DNA of 64,000 nucleotides, taken from contig CAVPWU010000001.1 of the NCBI GenBank assembly GCA_963709665.1, positions 247,241-311,240 on the forward strand, written 5' to 3'. A model generated the notes under the pieces. It ran no database searches. It was not told the DNA's origin and saw only the letters and a list, made by a program, of their open reading frames with translations. Below, one piece after another: positions 30,288-39,120 of the stretch (position 1 is its first letter; every line of letters starts with the position of its first letter). A program made the translations under genes and the position numbers. Source of the DNA: DASZIT01 sp963709665 (GTDB taxonomy: Bacteria; Actinomycetota; Acidimicrobiia; Acidimicrobiales; RAAP-2).

Positions 30288-30887
30288 TTACCGCCCGACC
30301 CTCCGCTTCTGGGGGTGGAGCGTCTCCCCACGGGCCAGCATGGCCACCAGTTCGGCGATCCTGCGCGTCCGGGTCTCGGGTCGCTTCGCCGTCTCGACCC
30401 GGTAGAGCACCGCATACCGGTTGGCCTTGGTCAGGATGGCGAACATGGCCTGGGCGTCCGGGTCGGCGTCGAGTGCCGCCGCCAGGTCGGGCGGCACCTC
30501 CATGGTGGCCTGGCCGGCATAGGCCAGCTCCCACCGGCCGTCATCCTTGGCCGCCTGCACCGCCGCCTGGCCGGCGGCGTGCATCCGTCCCTCGGAGGTG
30601 AGGCGTCCCACCCGGGCGACGTTCGACTTCGACCACGGACTGCGGTGGCGACGGGGGGTGAACCGCTGCCGGTAGGTGGCGTCATCCCGGCGGCCCAGGG
30701 TCCCGTCGATCCACCCGAAGCAGATCGCCTCGTCCAGGGCCTGGTCGTAGGAGAGGGAGGTCGGGGTGACGGTGGACTTCTTGGCCAGCACCAGCCAGAT
30801 GCCGGTGGGGTCGGCGTGGTGGCGGTCGAGCCACCGCCGCCACGCCTCGGCGTCGGGGACGAGCAGCTCCGGGAGGTCGTCGGCCAC
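30288..30887 (-). CDS. YdeI/OmpD-associated family protein
   Basis: A 199-residue cytosolic protein. Typical YdeI pieces are present: PELLVPDAEAWRRWLDRHH, IWLVLAKKS, LSYDQALDEAICFGWIDG, RFTPRRHRSPWSKSNV and the C-terminal ANRYAVLYRVETAKRPETRTRRI. Function of the family is not established. The GTG start at 30887 lies 42 bases from the SOS box region that it shares with the divergent alkB gene, so it may also be DNA-damage regulated. Confidence 0.8.
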   Translation of the reverse strand: MADDLPELLVPDAEAWRRWLDRHHADPTGIWLVLAKKSTVTPTSLSYDQALDEAICFGWIDGTLGRRDDATYRQRFTPRRHRSPWSKSNVARVGRLTSEGRMHAAGQAAVQAAKDDGRWELAYAGQATMEVPPDLAAALDADPDAQAMFAILTKANRYAVLYRVETAKRPETRTRRIAELVAMLARGETLHPQKRRVGR

Positions 30888-30929
30888 GTCCCTGAGCCTG
30901 CCACGCTGCCCGTTCCGATGGTGGGACGC

Positions 30930-30949
30930 CCACGAACGTACGTTCGTGG
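30930..30949. promoter_or_regulatory. Probable LexA (SOS) box
   Basis: A perfect 20-base palindrome, CCACGAACGTACGTTCGTGG. Its core CGAAC-N4-GTTCG (30933-30946) is the actinobacterial LexA box. It lies 19 bases before the alkB start and 42 bases before the divergent YdeI-like gene start. The two flanking bases of the TCGAAC/GTTCGA consensus are A/T instead of T/A. The exact symmetry makes a chance match unlikely. Confidence 0.75.
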
Positions 30950-30967
30950 ATCGGGTAGGGTGGAGGA

Positions 30968-31594
30968 GTGCTCTCCTACCAGCGCTCGCTCCTCGACAGT
31001 GGTGCGGTGGCCGACCTCCGGCCGCTGGCCGGTGCGGTCGAGCACTCCGAACTGACCGAGGGCGCCTGGGTCGACGTCCGGCGCGACTGGGTCACCGGGG
31101 CCGACTGCCTCTTCGAGCAACTGCTCACCACCGTGCCCTGGCGGGCGGAGCGGCGGCCCATGTACGACCGGGTGGTCGACGTGCCCCGCCTGGTCAGCTT
31201 CTACGCCGGCACCGATCCGTGGCCCGACCCCCTGCTGGCCCGGTGCCGCCTCGCTCTCAACGCCCACTACCGACCGATCCCCGAGGACGAGCTCACCACG
31301 GTGGGGCTCTGCCTGTACCGGGACGGCAGCGACAGCGTCGCCTGGCACGGCGACACCATCGGGCGGGCCTCGACCGAGGACGCCCTGGTGGCCATCGTGT
31401 CGCTGGGGGCCCGGCGGGGCCTCCAGCTCCGCCCGAGGGGCGGTGGGCCCAGTCGCCGGTTCGAGGTGGGAGCCGGCGACCTGCTGGTCATGGGGGGCAG
31501 CTGCCAGCGCACCTGGGAGCATGCGGTGGCCAAGACCCGGCGACCGGTCGGGCCCCGGATCAGCCTGCAGTTCCGCCCGCTCGGCGTGACCTGA
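30968..31594 (+). CDS. AlkB-like 2-oxoglutarate/Fe(II) dioxygenase
   Basis: A 208-residue dioxygenase of the AlkB fold that would repair alkylated bases by oxidative demethylation. The iron facial triad is visible as the HxD in VAWHGDTIG and the distal His in TWEHAVAK. The 2-oxoglutarate-binding Arg residues are in GPRISLQFR. The substrate-recognition lid lies in VSFYAGTDPWPDP. The GTG at 30968 follows GGAGGA closely. A LexA box just upstream suggests induction by DNA damage. Actinobacterial relatives are annotated AlkB or AlkD2-like; the exact lesion is not known. Confidence 0.88.
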   Translation: MLSYQRSLLDSGAVADLRPLAGAVEHSELTEGAWVDVRRDWVTGADCLFEQLLTTVPWRAERRPMYDRVVDVPRLVSFYAGTDPWPDPLLARCRLALNAHYRPIPEDELTTVGLCLYRDGSDSVAWHGDTIGRASTEDALVAIVSLGARRGLQLRPRGGGPSRRFEVGAGDLLVMGGSCQRTWEHAVAKTRRPVGPRISLQFRPLGVT

Positions 31595-31616
31595 CCTGAC
31601 GGACGCCGATGCCCGC

Positions 31617-32426
31617 TCAGCCGGACGGGAGGATGAACCGCTCGACGGCCCGGGCGAAGCCCTCCTCCTCGTTGGAGGTGGTCACCTGGTCGGCCTTCTC
31701 CTGGACCTCGGACGAGGCGTTCCCCATGGCGATGCTCAGTCCGGACCGGGCGAACATCAGCACGTCGTTGGGCATGTCGCCGATGGTGGCGATCTGCCCC
31801 TTGGGCACCTCGAGGCGGCGGGACAGGGAGGTGGCCACGGTGCCCTTGTTGGCCTTGGGGTGGGTGACATCGAGGTAGTAGGGCTGGGACTGGGCGGCCG
31901 AGACGTGGTCGCTGAAGCGGTTGCCCACCTGGTCGGTAGCCCGGTCCATGGCCGCCCGGTCGTCGCTGACGCCGACGATCTTGGCCACCCCGTGGTGGAG
32001 GTGGTCGTAGGAGTCGACCACCGTGGGCTCGAAGTCCACCGTGGCCGCCTCGCGGTCCACGTGGGGTCCGTCCCCGTCGAGGACCAGCCACTGGGTGCCC
32101 CGGTAGAGCCAGGGGACCAGTCCGGCATCGGTCATCAACTCCACCACCGGTCCCACCACGTGCTCCGGCACCAGCTTCTCCTCGATCATCGACAGGTCCC
32201 GCTCCACCAGCAGGCCCCCGTTGAAGGCGGCGATGGGCGTGGTGAGGTCGAGGGGGTCGAACAGCATCTCCATCCCGCGGGGCGGCCGTCCGCTGGTGAT
32301 GGCGAAGAGGATGTTGGCCCGGTGGAGGCGGTGGACGGCGTCGACCGCCCGCTCGGTCAGCCTCTTGTCCTGGGTCACCAGGGTGCCGTCGACGTCGGCC
32401 AGCACCAGGCGGATCGATGGGGACAC
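31617..32426 (-). CDS. Cof-type HAD phosphatase
   Basis: A 269-residue HAD-IIB phosphatase. The nucleophile motif is LADVDGTLV (DxDGT) and the C-terminal metal motif GDMPNDVLMF (GDxxND). The middle region fits the type IIB cap domain with the NGGLL segment. Such enzymes dephosphorylate sugar phosphates, FMN or other small phosphates; the substrate is not predictable. The GTG at 32426 has a good GGAGGTGA ribosome site; the frame remains open another 117 bases upstream but lacks HAD sequence. It is divergent from the MFS gene. Confidence 0.9.
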   Translation of the reverse strand: MSPSIRLVLADVDGTLVTQDKRLTERAVDAVHRLHRANILFAITSGRPPRGMEMLFDPLDLTTPIAAFNGGLLVERDLSMIEEKLVPEHVVGPVVELMTDAGLVPWLYRGTQWLVLDGDGPHVDREAATVDFEPTVVDSYDHLHHGVAKIVGVSDDRAAMDRATDQVGNRFSDHVSAAQSQPYYLDVTHPKANKGTVATSLSRRLEVPKGQIATIGDMPNDVLMFARSGLSIAMGNASSEVQEKADQVTTSNEEEGFARAVERFILPSG

Positions 32427-32559
32427 GGCCTTCACCTCCGGAGCCACCGGACCGGCGCCCGGCGATGGACGACCCAGTCTGTCGCGATCCCGGGACCGGC
32501 GTGACGGGGACCTCGGCCCGGATCGGCCCGTCCGGCCCCCCATCTAGATTGGTCACCTG

Positions 32560-34020
32560 TTGACGACCCACCTCGAGCACCGCCAGGCGGGCCGGACCGG
32601 CCCCGATCAGCCGCTCTCCCGTCGACGGCGGGTCACCGTGCTGCTCATCTGCTGCATGAGCCTCCTGATCGTCGGCATGGACAACACCATCGTCAACGTG
32701 GCCCTCCCGGCCATCGGCCGCCAATTCCATGCCAGCGTGGCCGGTCTTCAGTGGACGATCGACGCCTACGTGGTGGTGCTGGCCAGCCTGCTGATGCTGT
32801 CGGGCTCGATGGCCGACCGGTTCGGCCGCCGCCGGGTCTTCCAGCTGGGCCTGGTCGTCTTCACCCTCGCCTCGTTCCTCTGCAGCCGGGCGCCCAGCCT
32901 CGAGTGGCTGGTGGCCTTCCGGATCCTCCAGGCCGTCGGCGGGTCGATGCTCAACCCGGTGGCCATGTCGATCATCCGGAACACCTTCGAGGACCCCCGC
33001 GAACGGGCCCAGGCCATCGGGGTATGGGGAGCGGTGGTGGGGATCAGCCTGGCCCTGGGGCCGGTCATCGGCGGGGCGCTGGTCCAGACGGTGGGATGGC
33101 GGGCCATCTTCCTGGTCAACATCCCGGTGGGCGTGGCGGCCATCGTCCTCACCGCCCTCTTCGTGCCCGAGTCGCGGGCGCCCCATCCGCGCCGGATCGA
33201 CCCGGTGGGGCAGGTGCTGGTCATCGTCATCCTGGGGACCCTGACCTACTCGATCATCGAGGGGCCGGTCCACGGATTCGACTCGCCGGAGATCGTCGGC
33301 CTGCTGGTGCTCTGTGCCGCCGCACTGGTGACGCTGCTCTGGTACGAGCCGCGACGGCGCCAGCCCCTGCTCGACCTCCGGTTCTTCCGGAGCACCCCGT
33401 TCTCCGGGGCCACCGTCATCGCCGTCTCCGCCTTCGCCGCCTTCAGCGGCTTCCTCTTCCTGAACACCCTCTATCTCCAGGATGTCCGTGGCCTCTCGGC
33501 GCTCGACGCCGGGCTGCTCACCCTGCCGATGGCGGCCATGACCATCATCGTGTCGCCCCTGTCGGGGGCGCTGGTGGGCCGTCGGGGCGCCCGCCTGCCC
33601 CTGATGGCGGCCGGCGTCGCCCTCACCGTCGGCAGCCTGATGCTCACCGGGCTCACCACCTCCACCTCCTACGGGTGGTTGCTGGCTTCCTACCTCATCT
33701 TCGGCATCGGGTTCGGCCTGGTCAATCCGCCGATCACCAACACCGCGGTGTCGGGGATGCCTCCGGCCCAGGCCGGGGTGGCGGCCGCGGTGGCGTCGAC
33801 CAGCCGGCAGGTCGGCCAGGCGCTGGGGGTGGCGGTGATCGGGGTGGCGGCCACCGCCGGGCTCGACGGCGACCTGGGTCGGGGCCTGGCGACGTCCAGC
33901 CATCCGGGCTGGTGGATCATCGTGGCGTGCAGTGCGGCGGTGCTGGTGCTCGGCTACCTGTCGACCACCGCCCGCGCCTTCCGGTCGGCGGCCCGCATCG
34001 AGCCGCTGTTCGAGGCCTGA
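32560..34020 (+). CDS. MFS drug-efflux transporter, DHA2 (14 TM)
   Basis: A 486-residue major-facilitator transporter of the EmrB/QacA group. The motif-A-like loop is GSMADRFGRRRVFQLGL, preceded by the DHA2 signature LIVGMDNTIVNVALPAIGRQF. The motif C region is GAVVGISLALGPVIGGALV. About 14 transmembrane segments can be counted. It probably exports hydrophobic drugs by proton antiport. The start is a TTG, with TAGATT (32545-32550) as a possible -10 just upstream and no ribosome site, which fits leaderless translation. The gene ends 15 bases before the next gene's stop on the opposite strand. Confidence 0.88.
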   Translation: MTTHLEHRQAGRTGPDQPLSRRRRVTVLLICCMSLLIVGMDNTIVNVALPAIGRQFHASVAGLQWTIDAYVVVLASLLMLSGSMADRFGRRRVFQLGLVVFTLASFLCSRAPSLEWLVAFRILQAVGGSMLNPVAMSIIRNTFEDPRERAQAIGVWGAVVGISLALGPVIGGALVQTVGWRAIFLVNIPVGVAAIVLTALFVPESRAPHPRRIDPVGQVLVIVILGTLTYSIIEGPVHGFDSPEIVGLLVLCAAALVTLLWYEPRRRQPLLDLRFFRSTPFSGATVIAVSAFAAFSGFLFLNTLYLQDVRGLSALDAGLLTLPMAAMTIIVSPLSGALVGRRGARLPLMAAGVALTVGSLMLTGLTTSTSYGWLLASYLIFGIGFGLVNPPITNTAVSGMPPAQAGVAAAVASTSRQVGQALGVAVIGVAATAGLDGDLGRGLATSSHPGWWIIVACSAAVLVLGYLSTTARAFRSAARIEPLFEA

Positions 34021-34035
34021 CCGCACCCGGGCCGG

Positions 34036-34506
34036 CTACTGGCCGGGAAGACCCCCGCCGGACTGCGGGATGACGCCACCGGTGGGGGGCAGGCCGCCGC
34101 CGGCCGTCGGCACCGGTGGGGCCGCCGCCGGGGGAGCCGGCGCCTCCGGCGCCGCCTGGGGGATGGGGGCCGCCTGGGGCACCGTCCCGTCCTGGGGGAT
34201 GGTCCCCGCCTGGGGCACGGCGTCGGCCGACGGCAGCTGGGTCTGGTCGGGGGAGAGGGTGATCGGCGTCCCGGCGGCCTCGAGGGCGTCGAGCTGGGCC
34301 ATGAGGGCGGCCACCTTCTGCTCGCTGTCGGGCTGGTTGCGGCCCCGCTCGCTCAGAAAGACGTAGGCCCCCAGCTCGCGCAGCATGTGGTCGGCCTGCT
34401 TGTTCGACTGCATCTCGGCCAGCTTGGTCTGGCCCTGCTGCACGCCGGTCTGCGCCTTGTCCGCCAGGACGGTGGCCTGCGCCTTCACCTTGTCCATGAA
34501 TCCCAT
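34036..34506 (-). CDS. Small coiled-coil protein with Pro/Ala-rich tail
   Basis: A 156-residue protein starting MGFMDKVKAQATVLADKAQ. The N-terminal 60 residues are amphipathic and helical (KLAEMQSNKQADHMLRELGAYVF) and can form a coiled coil or membrane-surface helix. The second half is low-complexity, rich in Pro, Ala and Gly with repeated PQAAPIPQAAP-like motifs. A GGAGGAGCGG ribosome site precedes the ATG. Homologous short proteins are common in Actinobacteria, but the function is not known. It is downstream of and co-directional with the ABC exporter operon across a 107-base gap. Confidence 0.7.
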   Translation of the reverse strand: MGFMDKVKAQATVLADKAQTGVQQGQTKLAEMQSNKQADHMLRELGAYVFLSERGRNQPDSEQKVAALMAQLDALEAAGTPITLSPDQTQLPSADAVPQAGTIPQDGTVPQAAPIPQAAPEAPAPPAAAPPVPTAGGGLPPTGGVIPQSGGGLPGQ

Positions 34507-34613
34507 GTCCGCTCCTCCGCTGGGTGTCGGTGCCGGTGGGCACCGAATGCTCCTTGACCCTGCCATGTCTACCCCAAGGGTGGGCCGGCCGGCAGGCCGC
34601 AGGGGCGGGGAGG

Positions 34614-36557
34614 TCAGAGGTGTTCGGCGGCGTCCGACTGGCGGACCCACGTCTGGTACATCTCGGCGTAGCGACCGCCGAGGGCCACCAGCTCGGCATG
34701 GGAGCCCACCTCGGCGATCCGGCCGTCGTCGACCACCACGATCCGGTCGGCCCGCATGGCGGTGGAGAGCCGGTGGGCGATCAGGATGGCCGTCCGGTTC
34801 TCGAGGAGGACGTCGAGGGCGGCCTCGATCTTGGTCTCCGACTGGAGGTCGAGGTTGGAGGTGGCCTCGTCGAGCACCAGCACCCGGGGCTGGGCCAGGA
34901 AGGCCCGGGCCAGGGCGATCAGCTGGCGCTCCCCGGACGACAGCGACTGTCCGCGCTCGTGGACCACGGTGTCGAGGCCCTGGGGGACCCGGGCCACCAC
35001 GTCGGTGAGCCCCACCTTGTCCACCGCCTCGTGGATCTCCTCGTCGGTGGCGTCCGGGCGGGCGAAGGCGATGTTGTCCCGGATGGTCCCGGCGAACAGG
35101 AACGGCTCCTGGGGCACCACGCCGAGCTGGCGGCGGAGCGAGTGCATGGTCACGTCCCGCAGGTCGTGGCCGTCGATCAGGACCCGCCCGGCCGTCGGGT
35201 CGTAGAAGCGGGTGACCAGCTTGGCCAGGGTCGACTTCCCGGCCCCGGTGGGACCGACGAAGGCCACCGTCTCACCGGCGGCGATGGACAGGTCGACGTC
35301 CTCGATCACCGGGATGGCCGGGTCGTAGCCGAAGGTCACGTGGTCGAAGGTGATCGCCCCGTCGACCGGCGGGAGCTCGAGGGCGTCGGGCGCCTCGCGG
35401 ACCTCGGGCTCGGTGTCGACCAGGTCCCGCAGCTTGACCACCGAGGCCTGGCCCTGCTGGTAGGTGTTGTACTGCTGCACCAGCAGCTGGATGGGTTGGA
35501 AGAACCGGTTCAAGAAGAGGAAGAAGGTGACCAGCGTGCCGATGGCCAGGGTGTGGTGGGCCACCATGGTCCCGCCGATGGCCAGCAGGGCGGCCTGGCC
35601 CAGCACGCCGAGCATCTGGGTGCCCGGCCCGTAGAGGGCGTTGACGTGGGCGGTGTAGTTGTTGGCGTCCCGGTAGTCACCCACCACGTTGCGGTGGTGG
35701 ATGACGTTCTGCCGCTGGCGGTTGTGGGCGGTGACGATCCGGACCCCGTGCAGGCTCTCCGACAGGTCGGCCAGCACGTTGGCGATGCCGTCGCGCACCT
35801 TGTCGTAGCCGCGCTCCGAGGCCCGCTTGAACCACAGGGAGGCCAGCAGCAGGGCGGGGATGATCAGCACCACCATGATGAAGGCCAGGGTGACGTTGAG
35901 CACGAAGAGCGTCACGGTGATCACCACCATGGTCAGCGCCTGGATGGCCAGTTGCGACAGCCCGTCCTGCAGCAGCTGCTGGAGGTTCTCGATGTCGCTG
36001 GTCATCCGGGACATCACCACGCCGGCCTTCTCCTCGGTGAAGAAGGCGAGGGAGAGCCGCTGCAGGTGGGCGAACACCTTCACCCGCAGGTCGTTCATGA
36101 CCCAGGCGGCGATCCGCCCGGTCACCGTGACCTGGGCACTCTGCGCCCCGGCGGTGATCCCGATGCTGACCAGGTACAGGGCGGCCATGACCGCCACCAC
36201 CACGAAGTCCTTCTTCTCGATGCCCTGGTCGATGGCGATCCCGGTCAGCACCGGGCCGACCTGGCCGACCACCGCGATCACCACCACCAGCAGTCCGGCC
36301 CAGACCAGCATGCGCGGGTACTTGACCAGCAGGCGCCACAGGGAGAGGCGCCGCAGCTCCTCCTCCGACCCGTTCTGGTCGAAGGTGAGTGTCGAGGGGG
36401 CGTACTCGGGCTCCGACTCGAGCAGCCGGTCCACCCCGGCCTGGAGCTCGTGGGGGATGCCGGCGAAGGGCAGGCCGGCGGCCGCCGAGCTGCCGACCGC
36501 CCCGGGGCCGCCGAAACCGCCGCCGCCGCCACCCATCCCGCCACCGCCCCAGGTCAT
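34614..36557 (-). CDS. ABC exporter half-transporter, subunit 2
   Basis: A 647-residue fused membrane/ATPase half-transporter. The N-terminus is a Gly-rich stretch (GGGGMGGGGGGFGG) followed by six membrane segments, then the nucleotide-binding domain: Walker A GPTGAGKST, Q-loop, signature LSSGERQ and Walker B VLVLDEATSNLD with the catalytic Glu intact. The signature departs from LSGGQ. Its ATG overlaps the stop of the upstream subunit by 4 bases. The pair probably forms a heterodimeric drug or lipid exporter of the BmrCD/TM287-288 type. Confidence 0.9.
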   Translation of the reverse strand: MTWGGGGMGGGGGGFGGPGAVGSSAAAGLPFAGIPHELQAGVDRLLESEPEYAPSTLTFDQNGSEEELRRLSLWRLLVKYPRMLVWAGLLVVVIAVVGQVGPVLTGIAIDQGIEKKDFVVVAVMAALYLVSIGITAGAQSAQVTVTGRIAAWVMNDLRVKVFAHLQRLSLAFFTEEKAGVVMSRMTSDIENLQQLLQDGLSQLAIQALTMVVITVTLFVLNVTLAFIMVVLIIPALLLASLWFKRASERGYDKVRDGIANVLADLSESLHGVRIVTAHNRQRQNVIHHRNVVGDYRDANNYTAHVNALYGPGTQMLGVLGQAALLAIGGTMVAHHTLAIGTLVTFFLFLNRFFQPIQLLVQQYNTYQQGQASVVKLRDLVDTEPEVREAPDALELPPVDGAITFDHVTFGYDPAIPVIEDVDLSIAAGETVAFVGPTGAGKSTLAKLVTRFYDPTAGRVLIDGHDLRDVTMHSLRRQLGVVPQEPFLFAGTIRDNIAFARPDATDEEIHEAVDKVGLTDVVARVPQGLDTVVHERGQSLSSGERQLIALARAFLAQPRVLVLDEATSNLDLQSETKIEAALDVLLENRTAILIAHRLSTAMRADRIVVVDDGRIAEVGSHAELVALGGRYAEMYQTWVRQSDAAEHL

Positions 36558-38491
36558 CGTCCTGCCCCCCCGGTGCCGACGAACTCGGCCAGGTCGGGGG
36601 CCCGGCCACCGCCGTCACCGCCGTCCTCGTGCCGGGCTTCGGCCTCCTCGAGTTCGGCCGCCTGGGCCAGCACCTCGGCGTACAGCGGTGTCGAGGCCAG
36701 GAGCTCGGCGTGGGTGCCGTCGGCCACGATCCGCTGCCCGTCGAGGAGGACCACCCGGTCGGCCAGCGAGATGGTGGAGAGCCGGTGGGCCACGATGAGG
36801 GTGGTCCGCCCCTCCATCAGCACCCGCAGGCTCGAGTGGATCTGCTGCTCGACCTGGACGTCGATGGCGCTGGTGGCGTCGTCGAGGACCAGGACCGGCG
36901 GGTTCACCAGGAGGGTGCGGGCGATGGCGATCCGCTGGCGCTGGCCGCCCGACAGCGTGTAGCCGCGCTCGCCGACCACGGTGTCGTAGCCGTGCTCGAG
37001 CTGGGAGATGAACCCGTGGGCTCCGGCGGCCCGGGCCGCCGCCTCCACCTCGTCGTCGGTGGCGCCGGGGCGCCCGTAGGCGATGTTGTCGCGCACCGAC
37101 ACGGAGAAGAGGAACGGCTCGTCGAGCACGATGCCGACGTTGGCCCGCAGGCTGGCGAGGGTGAGGTCGCGGACGTCGTGGTCGTCGATGCGGACCGACC
37201 CCGCCTTCACGTCGTAGAACCGGGTGAGCAGCCGGGACACGGTGGACTTCCCCGACCCGGTGCGACCGACCAGGGCGACCGTCTCGCCGGGGGCCAGGTG
37301 GAGGTTGAAGTCGGCCAGCACCAGCCGGTCGGCGTCGGCGTCGTAGGCGAAGTCCACGTGGGTGAAGCGGAGGTCGCCCTTGCACTCCACCAGGTCCTCG
37401 GCGTCGGGCCGGTCGGTGACGGTGGGCTGCTCGTCCAGGATCTCGTAGATCCGACCGGCGGAGGCCGCCGCCCGCTGGCCCATCATGATCAGCATGCCCA
37501 GCATCATGAACGGGGCCTGCAGCATCAACAGGTAGGAGTTGAAGGCGACGATGGCCCCGACGCCCAGGTGGCCGTGGATGACCATGTAGCCACCGATCAA
37601 CAGCACCAGGGCCAGCCCCACCTGGGGGAGGTTCTGGACCAGCGGGGTGAACCGGGCCCGGAGGTCGGCGTCCTTGATGTACCCCCACTGGACCTTCTCG
37701 GCCGCCCCGGCCAGCGCCCGGAGCTGCTGCTCCTCGGCGGCGAAGGACTTGACCACCCGGACACCGTTGACGTTCTCGTCGACGATGGTGGCCACGTCGG
37801 CCAGCCGGGCCTGGACGATCCACGACACCGGGAACATCGACTTCCGCATCTTGACGCCGGCGAAGTACACGAAGGGCATGGTGGCCATGGCCACGAAGGC
37901 CAACGGGACGTTGATGGTCAGCATGAAGATGAAGGCGACCACCGCGATGGAGCACTGGACCAGAATCAGCGGGGCGAAGGTCATGTACATCTGGACCGAG
38001 CGGATGTCGGAGTTGGCCCGCGAGATCAGCTGGCCCGACTGCACCCGGTCGTAGAAGGCGAAGGACATCTTGGTCAGGTGCTCGTAGATGATGTTCCGGA
38101 GGTCGTACTCGATGTCGTAGGCGGTCTCGAAGATGAACAGCCGGGAGATGTAGCCGAGCACCCCGCCGACCAGGCCGAGGGCCACGATCCACCAGACGTA
38201 GTGGGAGAGCGGCACGGTGTGGTGCTGGATGGAGTTGGTGATGGCCTTGTTCAGCAGGTCGGGGATCATCACCATCAGCACCAGCCCGACGAAGGACAGG
38301 ACCAGCGAGGTGATGAAGATGCCCTGATGGGCGCGCATGATGGGCAGCGCCCGACGTAGCCACGACTTGGCCTTGTCGGGGTCGATGGTGGCCCGGGGCG
38401 CCTCGTTGCGGGCCGTCTCCGCCATGGGGATGAACGGGGAGTCGGGCTCCTCGGGGCCGAGGCCCCGGGGGCGGAGGGTGGGGACCCTCAT
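36554..38491 (-). CDS. ABC exporter half-transporter, subunit 1
   Basis: A 645-residue half-transporter with six membrane segments followed by an ATPase domain: Walker A GRTGSGKST, signature LSGGQRQ and Walker B VLVLDDATSAID. The catalytic Glu is replaced by Asp, which marks the degenerate ATP site of heterodimeric exporters. Its partner supplies the unusual signature LSSGE to that same site, so the two fit together. Both ends overlap neighbouring genes by 4 bases (MarR upstream, subunit 2 downstream), making a tightly coupled three-gene operon. Confidence 0.9.
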   Translation of the reverse strand: MRVPTLRPRGLGPEEPDSPFIPMAETARNEAPRATIDPDKAKSWLRRALPIMRAHQGIFITSLVLSFVGLVLMVMIPDLLNKAITNSIQHHTVPLSHYVWWIVALGLVGGVLGYISRLFIFETAYDIEYDLRNIIYEHLTKMSFAFYDRVQSGQLISRANSDIRSVQMYMTFAPLILVQCSIAVVAFIFMLTINVPLAFVAMATMPFVYFAGVKMRKSMFPVSWIVQARLADVATIVDENVNGVRVVKSFAAEEQQLRALAGAAEKVQWGYIKDADLRARFTPLVQNLPQVGLALVLLIGGYMVIHGHLGVGAIVAFNSYLLMLQAPFMMLGMLIMMGQRAAASAGRIYEILDEQPTVTDRPDAEDLVECKGDLRFTHVDFAYDADADRLVLADFNLHLAPGETVALVGRTGSGKSTVSRLLTRFYDVKAGSVRIDDHDVRDLTLASLRANVGIVLDEPFLFSVSVRDNIAYGRPGATDDEVEAAARAAGAHGFISQLEHGYDTVVGERGYTLSGGQRQRIAIARTLLVNPPVLVLDDATSAIDVQVEQQIHSSLRVLMEGRTTLIVAHRLSTISLADRVVLLDGQRIVADGTHAELLASTPLYAEVLAQAAELEEAEARHEDGGDGGGRAPDLAEFVGTGGAGR

Positions 38492-38943
38492 GTGGCCACC
38501 TTCCGCGCCGCCCGGTAGGCGACGACCGCCGGACGCCAGGACAGCAGGCCGTCCACCGCCTGCCGTTGCTCGGCCGGGTCACCCAGGCAGCCGGCGATGT
38601 CGTTCAGCCGGGACTCGAGGATGTCGTCGGCCCGGCGCAGGGCCCGGAGCCCCTCCGGGGTGAGGACGTGGTCGACCCGGCGGCGGTCCGAGGCCACCGT
38701 CCGCCGCTCCACCAGTCCGCGGGAGACCAGACCGTCGACGATGGCGGTGACGCTGGGGGGGCGGACGGCCAGACGCTCGGCCAGGGCCGAGGAGACGGCG
38801 GGGCTGTCGTCCAGGAGGCCCAGCACCCGGTACTGGGGGAGGGAGAGGTCGGCGGAGTCGAGGCCGATCTCCACCTGCTTGGCCAGCCAGGCCGCCGCCC
38901 GCCCCAGGCACGCCGGCTGGGCCGTATTTGATTCGGGAGTCAC
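38488..38943 (-). CDS. MarR-family transcriptional regulator
   Basis: A 151-residue winged-helix regulator. The wHTH spans LSLPQYRVLGLLDDSPAVSSALAERLAVRPPSVTAIVDGLVSRGLVERR, with the wing DRRRVDHVLT, and a C-terminal helix for dimerisation follows. MarR proteins usually repress the efflux genes they precede, and here the ATG of the ABC subunit overlaps its stop. A dyad ATAGT-TAG-ACTAT begins directly at the base before its GTG start, which suggests repression of its own promoter. The inducer is unknown. Confidence 0.88.
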   Translation of the reverse strand: MTPESNTAQPACLGRAAAWLAKQVEIGLDSADLSLPQYRVLGLLDDSPAVSSALAERLAVRPPSVTAIVDGLVSRGLVERRTVASDRRRVDHVLTPEGLRALRRADDILESRLNDIAGCLGDPAEQRQAVDGLLSWRPAVVAYRAARKVAT

Positions 38944-38956
38944 ATAGTTAGACTAT
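38944..38956. promoter_or_regulatory. Probable MarR operator dyad
   Basis: A 13-base inverted repeat, ATAGT at 38944-38948 and ACTAT at 38952-38956 around TAG, directly upstream of the MarR GTG start. Symmetry and position fit a MarR dimer site that would cover the -10 region or the transcription start. The inference rests on position only. Confidence 0.5.
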
Positions 38957-39092
38957 CGAATGATACGGGTCCGCCGTACGCCGTGGCCCACCGCTCCGCT
39001 TCGGCTGTGCCCCGGCATCACGAGACGCCGCGCCCGTCCCGGCACCATCCAGGCACGGGAAGTGAAACTGTGAAATTCACGTAGAGTGGTCG

Positions 39093-39120
39093 TAGGCCGG
39101 CGACCGGGTGGACCGGCCTA
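39093..39120 (-). terminator. Hairpin overlapping the thioesterase stop
   Basis: An 8-bp perfect stem, TAGGCCGG (39093-39100) with CCGGCCTA (39113-39120), loop 12 bases. The last three bases are the stop codon of the thioesterase gene, on the minus strand. No U-tract follows. The gap 38957-39092 holds no gene. Confidence 0.45.

Noticed and set aside
31267..34026. Antisense open frame of about 920 codons across the HAD and MFS genes
   Set aside because: Composition is His/Asp/Gly/Arg-rich, and the opposite strand holds well-supported genes.
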